Source: Geothrix campi | GTDB lineage: Bacteria; Acidobacteriota; Holophagae; Holophagales; Holophagaceae | Reading direction: 5' to 3' | DNA length: 64,000 nucleotides | Assembly (NCBI RefSeq): GCF_024609265.1 | Contig: NZ_JANHMP010000001.1 | Location: 868,001 to 932,000, forward strand | Part shown: positions 44,544-51,613 of the stretch, piece after piece | Layout of the letters: each line of letters begins with the position of its first letter | How positions within the stretch are numbered: the first letter of the stretch is position 1 | The notes under the pieces: generated by a model | Told to the model about the DNA's origin: nothing | Database searches by the model: none | The model's input: only the letters and a program-made list of their open reading frames with translations | Position numbers and translations under genes: made by a program

Positions 44544-45388
44544 GGCCGGGCTCCAGAGAGGCCGTTCAGTCCGAGGGCACAGGCTATGATCGCACCACCG
44601 GCGGCCAGTCTCGGCCAGTCCACCAGGTCGCGGAACACCAAGCCCGAGGCCAGGATGGCCAGGGGGATCTTCATGTTGTTGAAGATGGCGAGGGTGCCGA
44701 TGTCCGTCCGGCGGGCCCCGGCGTTGAAGAGGAAGAAGCCCAGTCCGGAGGCCACCACGCCGAGGTAGACCAGCACCATCACCTGGCGCAGATCCATGGC
44801 CAGCACCTTGGCCCAGGAGGTGGAGGGTGCGGCCATGGCCACCGCCACCACGGAGGCCCCCAGGTAAAGCAGGCCCATGAGATCCCGATCCCGCTTGCCC
44901 GAGATCGGGGCGAATCTACGGTAGAGCACCTGGCCCAGGGCGAAACACAGATTCGCCGCCTGCATCAGCAGGAAGCCCACCAGGATCCCCTTCCGGCCCA
45001 GCCCCGACCAGACGCAGATGCCCGTCCCCACCACAGCCAGGGCGGCGGTGCCCAGGAACAGCCAGGAGACCTTCCCCCGCATCAGATCAGCCGTGAGGGT
45101 CACGAACAAGGGCGTGAAAATCGTGAACAGGGCCACCTCGGAGGACTGCAGCCAACGGAAGGAGGCGATGTAGAGCAGGTACATGAGACCGAACTGCAGC
45201 GCGCCGATGCCCGCGAAAGCCAGCACCTGCCCCCGGGACAACCCCTTCACGTCCAGGAAGGGGAGGAACACCAGCGCCGCCATGAGCGTTCGGGCCGCGG
45301 TCACGAAGGGGGCCCCCAGGTCGCTCACCTTGGCGGTGAGGCCGAAGGACAGGGCCCAGATGACCGAAACGATGAGCAGCAGGGACAT
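44540..45388 (-). CDS. EamA/DMT-family transporter
   Basis: The 282-residue inner-membrane protein has about ten hydrophobic segments in two EamA halves of the drug/metabolite transporter superfamily. Each half contains the typical pattern (SVIWALSFGLTAKVS at the start; GVVASGLGFFLFNAGAR in the second half). It resembles carboxylate/amino acid/amine exporters such as YddG/RhaT-like permeases, but the substrate is unknown. It is coupled to miaE and follows the DUF2520 gene by 25 bases. Confidence 0.9.
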   Translation of the reverse strand: MSLLLIVSVIWALSFGLTAKVSDLGAPFVTAARTLMAALVFLPFLDVKGLSRGQVLAFAGIGALQFGLMYLLYIASFRWLQSSEVALFTIFTPLFVTLTADLMRGKVSWLFLGTAALAVVGTGICVWSGLGRKGILVGFLLMQAANLCFALGQVLYRRFAPISGKRDRDLMGLLYLGASVVAVAMAAPSTSWAKVLAMDLRQVMVLVYLGVVASGLGFFLFNAGARRTDIGTLAIFNNMKIPLAILASGLVFRDLVDWPRLAAGGAIIACALGLNGLSGARP

Positions 45389-45413
45389 GGCGCTCCGCGG
45401 GTGGTTCGAGGTT

Positions 45414-46049
45414 TCAGTCGAGGCTCCGCCCCAGTGTCAGGAAGATCTCCCGCCAGGGTTCTGGAAGGGCTTCCGCGTCCCGGGCGATGGTGGCCTCGTC
45501 ACGGCGGACGAAAGGGCCCGTCCGTCCAGCCGCGCCCAGGGTGGCCACATTGCGCAGGGTCGCCTCCGCCAGCGGCAGCAGACCCCGGCCCGGAAGGACC
45601 AGGCCCCGGGCGCGCAGCAGGGTCTCAGCCCCCAGCCACAACGAAGCCGCGTGCCCCGAGGTGAGCACCGCCGCCGCGTGGTAGAGCGGCTTCAATTCCG
45701 CCGGCAAGTCGAAGGCCAGGAAGCCCAGGTCACCGAAGGCGCGCATCAAGCGATCCGGCACCGCCCCGGTGGTGGCCAGGGGGGTGCCCGTCCAATCCCT
45801 GGCCTCGCCATCGAAGCTGGTGAGTGGATGGGCGCAGGGCACCTCTGGCAGGTGGAGGCTCCCGGCGAGGTGCACGCAGCGCCCCGGGAAGGCCGGTGCC
45901 AGCTCGGCCACCGCCCGGTCCGGGACCGCGAGGATCACCAGACCTTCCGGGCGGGCGCCATGCTCCACCAGGGCCGCCCGAGGCCCCCAGGCTGCGGCCA
46001 GCGCGCGGCCGGCTCGGCCACGGCCCAGGATGGTGAACTCGGGAGTCAT
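45414..46049 (-). CDS. Rossmann-like and DUF2520 domain protein
   Basis: A 211-residue protein with an N-terminal dinucleotide-binding fold (FTILGRGRAGRALA) and a C-terminal helical domain with the DUF2520 pattern (LKPLYHAAAVLTSGHAASLW). The region around HLAGSLHLPEVPCAHPLTSF is also conserved in this group. Relatives resemble ketopantoate reductase or F420-dependent NADP reductase structurally and are often near pantothenate genes, but no pantothenate gene is present here. ATG 46049 starts the fold properly. It is the first gene of the operon with EamA and miaE. Confidence 0.85.
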   Translation of the reverse strand: MTPEFTILGRGRAGRALAAAWGPRAALVEHGARPEGLVILAVPDRAVAELAPAFPGRCVHLAGSLHLPEVPCAHPLTSFDGEARDWTGTPLATTGAVPDRLMRAFGDLGFLAFDLPAELKPLYHAAAVLTSGHAASLWLGAETLLRARGLVLPGRGLLPLAEATLRNVATLGAAGRTGPFVRRDEATIARDAEALPEPWREIFLTLGRSLD

Positions 46050-46129
46050 GAGGATAGTGTGACGCAAAACAGTCCCCAGTCTTCAGTCCTCAATCCGGAG
46101 GCCAGACTCAATTCCCTTAGACTTTCCCC

Positions 46130-46834
46130 ATGCCCCTTCCCCCCCCAGCCTCCTGGGCCCTGCCGCCCGAGCTTCCGTGGCCGCGGTTCCTCCGGATGTT
46201 GCGGCATCCGGAACCGCCTCGGGGGTGGTTGGAGGCGGCTGCGGAACTGCCAGAGCTGCGGAAACGCCCTCTCCTGCTGCGCTGGGTCGCCCAGCACGCC
46301 AAAGCCCCAGCCCACCTGCGTTCCGCACTCATGGCGCGCCTGCCCTGGCGGGCCCTGGCAGCGGTGTCGGTGGATCCGGCAGCGCACCCCCAGGCCCGTC
46401 AGCAGGCCACCGAGAAGCTCCAGCAGTTATGGACAGGCATGACCACGGGCGAGCGCCGCAGTCTGGCCTTGCATGCGCCCCGCCCCCTGTGGGCCCTGGT
46501 CTGGCGGGCCCCCGACAGCGGCGTGCTGGCCGCCTTCCTCCAGAATCCGAAGCTCGGCTTGGACCCACTGGTCGCGCTCATCCAGCCGCCCCTGCGCCCG
46601 CCCCAGGCCGAGGCCCTGGCGACTTCCCGCTGGCGGGAGGTGCGGCCAGTGGCGGATCAGGTTCTGCGCGCCCTGGACCGCACGCTCGCGCTGCCGGACT
46701 CAGGCCTGGCTCTGGGCCACGCGGCCCCTTGGATCAAGGCCATGGACGAGGACGCCCGCATCCTCGCCGCCAGCCGTATCCTGACTCCAGCCTTGCGGCG
46801 GATGGTGCACCCGCGGCGAGAGCGTGAGGGCTAG
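46130..46834 (+). CDS. Uncharacterised alpha-helical protein
   Basis: I do not recognise this 234-residue protein. It is predicted to be mostly helical, rich in Leu, Ala, Arg, Pro and Trp, without signal peptide or membrane segment. Repeated motifs of the type RLPWRALAAVSVDPAAHPQARQQA suggest HEAT-like helical pairs. The start at ATG 46130 has no good ribosome site. It diverges from the DUF2520 gene and its stop overlaps the stop of the convergent elbB gene by 4 bases. Codon use resembles the neighbours, so it appears native. Confidence 0.65.
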   Translation: MPLPPPASWALPPELPWPRFLRMLRHPEPPRGWLEAAAELPELRKRPLLLRWVAQHAKAPAHLRSALMARLPWRALAAVSVDPAAHPQARQQATEKLQQLWTGMTTGERRSLALHAPRPLWALVWRAPDSGVLAAFLQNPKLGLDPLVALIQPPLRPPQAEALATSRWREVRPVADQVLRALDRTLALPDSGLALGHAAPWIKAMDEDARILAASRILTPALRRMVHPRREREG

Positions 46835-47508
46835 GCCCGCTTCAGCACTTCGGCCACGCACCGCTCGATTCCCACGAACACATCGCTCAGCCGCGCGTCA
46901 TCGAACATGTAGGCAGGGGTGGTGACGAGCTTGCAGGCTTCGTCGATGACGATCGCCCGCGCGTCGGGCGTGTCCTTGTGATGCTGGCCGAGCTTCTGGA
47001 CGGCGGCGGCACAGTCCGCATCGTTGCCCAGGGTCAGGTCTGTGGAAGCCTTACCGGAAAGGATCAGTGCCACCAGGGCCGGGGCGATGCAGATGGCGCC
47101 CACCGGCTTCTTCGCATCGAAGAAGGCCCGCACGAAAGCCGCCACGTCGGGTCGCACCTCGCCCTCCGCTCCCTTGAAGGCGAAGGTGCAGTGGTTCTTG
47201 GCCACACCGTAGCCGCCTGGCATCACGAGGGCGTCATAGTCCGCAGCCCTGGCCTGGGCGAGGTCCAGGCACTGGCCCACGCGGGCGATCCGGCTGGCTT
47301 CCTCCAGGATGTTGCGCCGTTCACCGGGCGCAGGCTGGCCTGTGGCGTGGTTGATCACGTGGTGCTGGTCGGCGTTGGGGGCGATGCACTGGAAGGAGGC
47401 GCCGTGCTGGTCCAGGGCCAGCAGCGTGAGCACCGCCTCCCGCACCTCAGCCCCGTCGAGATGGCCGCAACCGGCCAGCAGCACCGCGACCTTGGGGGTC
47501 TTCGCCAT
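46831..47508 (-). CDS. elbB: Isoprenoid biosynthesis glyoxalase ElbB (DJ-1/PfpI family)
   Basis: The 225-residue protein belongs to the DJ-1/PfpI superfamily, ElbB branch. It shows AVLLAGCGHLDGAEVREA at the N-terminus, the loop MPGGYGVAKN, and the nucleophile-elbow Cys in GAICIAPA. ElbB-type proteins have glyoxalase activity on methylglyoxal or glyoxal in vitro and have been linked to isoprenoid synthesis. ATG 47508 is preceded by AGGAGG. It stands alone between a convergent and a divergent gene. Confidence 0.9.
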   Translation of the reverse strand: MAKTPKVAVLLAGCGHLDGAEVREAVLTLLALDQHGASFQCIAPNADQHHVINHATGQPAPGERRNILEEASRIARVGQCLDLAQARAADYDALVMPGGYGVAKNHCTFAFKGAEGEVRPDVAAFVRAFFDAKKPVGAICIAPALVALILSGKASTDLTLGNDADCAAAVQKLGQHHKDTPDARAIVIDEACKLVTTPAYMFDDARLSDVFVGIERCVAEVLKRA

Positions 47509-47582
47509 GGGAACCTCCTGATGGATGTGTCGATTATCCACCGAGGAACAAGCGCAGGTGGCAGTTCGTCTACCCTGGTCGA

Positions 47583-48740
47583 ATGCGCCTGTCCTCCCGC
47601 CTTCCGCACGGTTTCGAGCCGAACGCCCTGTCAGCTTCGCTGGCGCGGCTGCGCGCGGAGGGCTGCGCGATCCTCGACCTGACTGTGTCGAACCCCACCC
47701 GCTGCGGATTCGTCTACCCCGAAGCGGAGATCCGCGTGGCGCTATCCTCACCGTCCGTGCTGGCCTACGATCCCGATCCGCAGGGATCGCGCCTCGCCCG
47801 CGAAGCCATCGCGGCCCACCACGGGCATGGCCTGCGGGCCGAGGATCTGCTGCTCACGGCCTCCACCAGCGAGGGCTACGGCCTGCTCTTCAAGCTCCTG
47901 GGCGATCCGGGCGACGAGGTGCTGGTGCCGAGCCCCAGCTACCCGCTCTTCGACTGGCTGGCGCGCCAGGAGGGCCTGCATGCCCGCTCCGTGCCTTCGT
48001 ACTTCCACGAACGCTGGCACCTGGATCTGGGCGCCCTCGAATCAGCGGTGGGGCCCCGCACCCGGGCCATCGTGGTGGTGAACCCCAATAATCCCACTGG
48101 ACATTTTTTGTCGAAAACGGAGTGGGCGGGCCTCACGGACCTCTGCGGCAGGCAGGGCTTGGCCCTTCTGGTGGACGAGGTCTTCGCGGACTACCCCCTG
48201 GAGCCGCCCGCCGACCGCCTGGCCACGGCCCTCCTGGAACCCGACCCACCTTGTCCGGTCTTCCTCCTGTCGGGCCTCAGCAAGGTGGCCGCGCTGCCCC
48301 AGCTCAAGCTGGGCTGGCTCGCCGCGCGCGGCCCGGGGGCAGCGGACCATCTGGAAGCACTGGCCTTCCTGGCGGACCAGTACCTGTCCGTGTCCGCGCC
48401 CGCGCAGGCCGCCGCGCCCACCCTGCTGGCCCTGGCGCCCGGCATCCGCCAGCAGGTCCGGAGGCGTCTGCAGGCCAACCTCGCGGCCTTGGACACGGCC
48501 CTGGCGCGCCATGGCCGCCTGTCCCGGTTGCCCGTCGAAGGCGGCTGGTCGGCCCTGCTGCGGCGACCCGCGGTGGATGCGGATCAGGCCTGCGCCCTTC
48601 GCCTGCTGGAAAAGGCTGCCACATTGGTGCATCCGGGTTCCTTCTTCGACCTTCCCGGCGACGGCCACCTGGTGCTGAGCCTGCTCACCCCGGAAGAAAC
48701 CTTCCAGGACGGACTGACCCGCATCTTCCCCTGCCTCTGA
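47583..48740 (+). CDS. Aminotransferase class I/II (PLP-dependent)
   Basis: The 385-residue enzyme has the fold-type I layout: TVSNPTRCGF at the N-terminus, STSEGYGLLFKLLGDPGDEVLVP in the PLP-phosphate region, VVNPNNPTGHFLS, the PLP-ring Asp in LVDEVFADY, and the Schiff-base Lys in LSGLSKVAALPQLKLGW. It is closest in look to histidinol-phosphate/aspartate-type aminotransferases lacking a clear pathway neighbour. The substrate is not predicted. The following DUF4178 gene begins 26 bases later, so the aminotransferase could head that operon. Confidence 0.88.
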   Translation: MRLSSRLPHGFEPNALSASLARLRAEGCAILDLTVSNPTRCGFVYPEAEIRVALSSPSVLAYDPDPQGSRLAREAIAAHHGHGLRAEDLLLTASTSEGYGLLFKLLGDPGDEVLVPSPSYPLFDWLARQEGLHARSVPSYFHERWHLDLGALESAVGPRTRAIVVVNPNNPTGHFLSKTEWAGLTDLCGRQGLALLVDEVFADYPLEPPADRLATALLEPDPPCPVFLLSGLSKVAALPQLKLGWLAARGPGAADHLEALAFLADQYLSVSAPAQAAAPTLLALAPGIRQQVRRRLQANLAALDTALARHGRLSRLPVEGGWSALLRRPAVDADQACALRLLEKAATLVHPGSFFDLPGDGHLVLSLLTPEETFQDGLTRIFPCL

Positions 48741-48766
48741 CCGACCTGCATAATCACCGGGACCCC

Positions 48767-50797
48767 ATGAGCGCCCTCGCCTCCTGCCCCAGCTGCGCCG
48801 CCCCCCTGAGCTTCCGCCCCGGGACCATGGTGGCCGTCTGTCCGTACTGCAAGGCCCTGGCCGCCCGCCGGGACCGCGATCCCGAGCTCATCGGCAAGGT
48901 GGCCGACCTGGTGGACACCGGCTCTCCGCTGGCCCTGGGCGCCACGGGACGCTATACGGGACGCTCGTTCACGCTGGCGGGCCGCGTGCAACTGAAGCAC
49001 CCCCTGGGTGGCGTCTGGGACGAGTGGTACCTGGCCCTGGACGATGGCCGGTGGGGCTGGCTGGCGGAAGCCCAGGGCCGCTTCTACCTCACCTTCACCC
49101 AGGCGCCGCATGGCCCGCTACCGGCCCCCGCCGACCTGCAACCCGGCGGCCTGGCGGATCTGGGCCCCGACGGCCTCTGGACCGTGGGCGAGGTCAGCGA
49201 GGCCGCCTTCCACAGCGCCGAGGGCGAGATCCCATGGGCCGTTGAGCCCGGCGCCACCTACCGCTACGCGGACCTGTCGGGCCGCAACGGCGCGTTTGCC
49301 ACGCTCGACTATGGCGAGGATCCGCCTCTCTTCTTCCTGGGGCGGGAGATCCCCTTGGCCGATCTCGGCATCCAGGGCGGAACCCGCAAGCCGCCCAAGG
49401 TTGGCACCCAGAGCCTCAACTGCCCCAAGTGCGGCGGACCGTTGGCTCTCCGCGCGCCGGACCAGACCCTGCGTGTGGGCTGTCCCAGCTGCGGCAGCCT
49501 GCTGTCGGCGGAAGGCGGCAAGCTCGCCTTTCTCAAGAGCCTCCAGCAGCCCCGCCAGGATGTGGTGATCCCCCTGGGCGCGGAAGGCACCCTGCGCGGC
49601 GAACCTGTCATCTGCATCGGCCAGTTGCGACGCAGCTGCCACGTCGAGGGGACGGACTACCCCTGGAACGAGTACCTGCTGCTGGATAGCCGCCACGGCT
49701 TCCAGTGGCTGGTGCAGAGCGACGGTCACTGGAGCCTCGCCGTGGCCGTGGCTCCGGGCGAGGTCCCCCAGGCCCGGGATGGGCAGAAGAACCTCTGGAC
49801 TCAGGGCCACACCTGGCGGCGCTTCCAGGATGTGGAGGCGGTCGTCGAAGGCGTCTGGGGCGAGTTCTACTGGACCGTGGAGCAGGGCGAGCGGGTGGAG
49901 GTGACCGAATTCGTGGCGCCGCCCCGCAGCCTCACCCGCGAGCGCCAGGCCCACCAGGGCGGGGGTGGCGAGGTCAACTGGAGCCTCTCCACCTACCTGG
50001 AACCGGAGGAGGTCTGGCAAGCCTTCAAGCTCGTAGGGGCACCGCCCGCACCCGTCGGCATCACCTCGTTCCAGCCCAATCCGCACAAGGCTGCCCTGGC
50101 GAAATCCGCCCTCTGGCTCGTGGGGGCCCTGGGCCTGCTGCTGCTCCTGGTGATGGCGGAATCCATCACCCACCGCAACACCGAGTTGTTCCACCGGCAA
50201 CTGAACCTCTACGACCTGGCCCGGATCCAGCCTGAGGCCCCGGGCACCGCCCGCCAGGGCATCCCCACGCGGAGGCCACAGGCACCCTCGGGCTCTGTGA
50301 TGCCCGCCCCGGCGGAACCCCAGGAACCGGTGTTCTTTTCTGATCCCATCGAGATCAAGGAAGGCCACCGCAACCTTGCGGTCACTCTCAGCGCTCCGGT
50401 AAACAACAGCTGGATCGGGCTGGAGGGCGCCCTGGTCAGCGAAACCACGGGAGTGGCGGAACTCTTCCTGGTGGAATCCAGCTGGTACCACGGCGTGGAT
50501 GGCGGCGAGTCCTGGTCCGAGGGTGGCCAGGCGCAGACCGTGTTCCTGAGCGCCGTGCCACCGGGCAGCTATGTGCTGCGCCTCGCCCCCCAGTGGGATG
50601 GGAAGGTGCCGCCCGTGCGGACCATCGACGTGCGCCTCCGTCAGGGGGTCATGCGCTGGCTGTACCCCGGGCTCGCCCTCCTGGCCATTCTCCTGGTGCC
50701 CCTGCTCATGGTGTTCCGCATGGTGGCCTTCGAGAGCCGGCGCTGGCAGGAGAGCATGTACGCCCCGAACGCAGGCTCCTCCGGAGGTGATGACTGA
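48767..50797 (+). CDS. DUF4178 membrane protein with two zinc ribbons
   Basis: The 676-residue protein has an N-terminal zinc ribbon (C7, C10, C25, C28), a DUF4178 unit (about 50-200), a second ribbon (C219, C222, C239, C242) and a second DUF4178 unit (about 260-410). The two units share the pattern EWYLALDDGRWGWLAEAQG and EYLLLDSRHGFQWLVQSDG. A membrane segment (about 447-464), a region of about 165 residues that is probably periplasmic, and a second membrane segment (about 633-652) follow. The function is unknown. DUF4178 genes are known to cluster with DUF350 and spermidine-synthase-like genes. ATG 48767 is used; the open frame reaches upstream through the aminotransferase gene as shadow. 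Its stop overlaps the next ATG. Confidence 0.85.
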   Translation: MSALASCPSCAAPLSFRPGTMVAVCPYCKALAARRDRDPELIGKVADLVDTGSPLALGATGRYTGRSFTLAGRVQLKHPLGGVWDEWYLALDDGRWGWLAEAQGRFYLTFTQAPHGPLPAPADLQPGGLADLGPDGLWTVGEVSEAAFHSAEGEIPWAVEPGATYRYADLSGRNGAFATLDYGEDPPLFFLGREIPLADLGIQGGTRKPPKVGTQSLNCPKCGGPLALRAPDQTLRVGCPSCGSLLSAEGGKLAFLKSLQQPRQDVVIPLGAEGTLRGEPVICIGQLRRSCHVEGTDYPWNEYLLLDSRHGFQWLVQSDGHWSLAVAVAPGEVPQARDGQKNLWTQGHTWRRFQDVEAVVEGVWGEFYWTVEQGERVEVTEFVAPPRSLTRERQAHQGGGGEVNWSLSTYLEPEEVWQAFKLVGAPPAPVGITSFQPNPHKAALAKSALWLVGALGLLLLLVMAESITHRNTELFHRQLNLYDLARIQPEAPGTARQGIPTRRPQAPSGSVMPAPAEPQEPVFFSDPIEIKEGHRNLAVTLSAPVNNSWIGLEGALVSETTGVAELFLVESSWYHGVDGGESWSEGGQAQTVFLSAVPPGSYVLRLAPQWDGKVPPVRTIDVRLRQGVMRWLYPGLALLAILLVPLLMVFRMVAFESRRWQESMYAPNAGSSGGDD

Positions 50798-50976
50798 TGC
50801 GGATCCTCTACCTGCTCTTCCTCGGCGGCGGCTTCAGCCTGATGGTGGCCAATGGCTTCCTCGGCCGGGAGTTCTTCGGAAACCGGCGCCGCGCCGATCT
50901 GCCGCCCAGCGTGCGCCAGACACCCGGCGCCTACCGCACCTTCCTGCACAACAACGGATTCCACGGGGGTAAGTGA
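50797..50976 (+). CDS. Small membrane protein (59 aa) between DUF4178 and DUF350 genes
   Basis: This short gene starts at ATG 50797, sharing one base with the upstream stop (TGATG), and ends at TGA 50974-50976, which shares one base with the DUF350 start in the same way. The 59 residues comprise an N-terminal hydrophobic segment (ILYLLFLGGGFSLMVANGF) and a basic tail (NRRRADLPPS) ending in FLHNNGFHGGK. The perfect double coupling and the coding-like third positions argue that it is real. Its role is unknown. It may be a membrane anchor or subunit for its neighbours. Confidence 0.8.
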   Translation: MRILYLLFLGGGFSLMVANGFLGREFFGNRRRADLPPSVRQTPGAYRTFLHNNGFHGGK

Positions 50977-51194
50977 TGATCACGGACCAACTGCTCCACC
51001 AGCTCCTCGTCGCCGCCATCTTCTCCATCCTGGGCCTCGTCATCCTCGGTGTGGTCTGGCTGGTGCTCGTGAAGGTCCTGCCCTTCTCCCTCCGCAAGGA
51101 GATGGAGGATGACCAGAACGTCGCCCTCGGCATTGTCCTCGGCAGCCTCATCCTGGGCATCAGCCTCATCATCGCCGCCGCGATCCATGGGTGA
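50976..51194 (+). CDS. DUF350 family membrane protein
   Basis: A 72-residue protein with two hydrophobic segments (about 9-34 and 51-70) separated by a charged loop (RKEMEDDQN). It is a single-module member of DUF350, the YjfL-like family, which usually has two such modules in longer proteins. The second segment VALGIVLGSLILGISLIIAAAI carries the small-residue pattern typical of the family. The preferred start is ATG 50976; GTG 50973 would add one residue. The function is unknown. It ends 10 bases before the GxxExxY start codon and 3 bases before the left repeat. Confidence 0.85.
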   Translation: MITDQLLHQLLVAAIFSILGLVILGVVWLVLVKVLPFSLRKEMEDDQNVALGIVLGSLILGISLIIAAAIHG

Positions 51195-51197
51195 TTT

Positions 51198-51227
51198 GCC
51201 ACAGATGAACACGGATGAACACGGATT
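51198..51227. repeat. Left inverted repeat bounding the GxxExxY gene
   Basis: The repeat begins GCCACAGATGAACAC and continues with two further GAT(GAACAC) units. It matches the right repeat (51585-51613) inverted at 27 of 29 positions. It contains the start codon and first seven or so codons (MNTDEHG) of the GxxExxY gene. Confidence 0.85.
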
Positions 51228-51564
51228 AGATGCCGTGTGCGAAACCATCATCGGAGCGGCGTTCAAGGTGAGCAACACGCTTGGATCGGGTTTTCTCGAG
51301 AAGGTCTACGAAAATGCCCTTGCTCATGAACTCAGGAGGTCGGGGCTTCATGTCGCCCAGCAATTTCCGGTGAAAGTCATGTACGACGGGATGGTGGCGG
51401 GGGAGTACATCGCAGACCTACTGGTCGCTGGGACTGTCATCTTCGAGTTGAAGTGCGTCAAGCACCTCGAGGACATCCACCTCGCCCAATGCCTCAACTA
51501 CCTGCGCGCGACCGAGCTGCGGAGAGAATTGATCCTTAACTATTTTTCCCCAAAGTCGGTGTGA
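51205..51564 (+). CDS. GxxExxY protein (PD-(D/E)xK nuclease-like)
   Basis: A 119-residue protein of the GxxExxY family. The name motif is GFLEKVY (residues 29-35). Catalytic-type residues of the PD-(D/E)xK fold are visible as Asp71 in YIADLLV and Glu81-x-Lys83 in FELKCV, followed by QCLNYLRAT. The biochemical role of the family is not known to me. The start ATG 51205 and the N-terminal MNTDEHG are encoded inside the left inverted repeat; an ATG at 51187 overlapping the DUF350 gene is an alternative. No strong ribosome site is seen, so it may be translated by read-on from DUF350. Confidence 0.9.
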   Translation: MNTDEHGLDAVCETIIGAAFKVSNTLGSGFLEKVYENALAHELRRSGLHVAQQFPVKVMYDGMVAGEYIADLLVAGTVIFELKCVKHLEDIHLAQCLNYLRATELRRELILNYFSPKSV

Positions 51565-51584
51565 AGCGAGTTCCCCTGTGACCC

Positions 51585-51613
51585 ATCCGTGTTCATCTGT
51601 GTTCATCCGTGGC
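51585..51613. repeat. Right inverted repeat bounding the GxxExxY gene
   Basis: ATCCGTGTTCATCTGTGTTC and the following CATCCGTGGC form the inverted copy of 51198-51227, ending outward in GTGGC. It contains GTG 51609, the only reasonable start codon for the downstream spermidine-synthase-like gene. Confidence 0.85.

Noticed and set aside
46074-46110. CAGTCTTCAGTCCTCAATCC stretch as a mobile repeat
   Set aside because: Resembles short tandem CAGTC units, but there is no second arm or other copy in the window, so it is too weak to call.
48122-48766. N-terminal extension of the DUF4178 protein
   Set aside because: This part lies in another frame of the aminotransferase gene and reads as Arg/Pro/Gly-rich shadow; the zinc ribbon begins right after ATG 48767.
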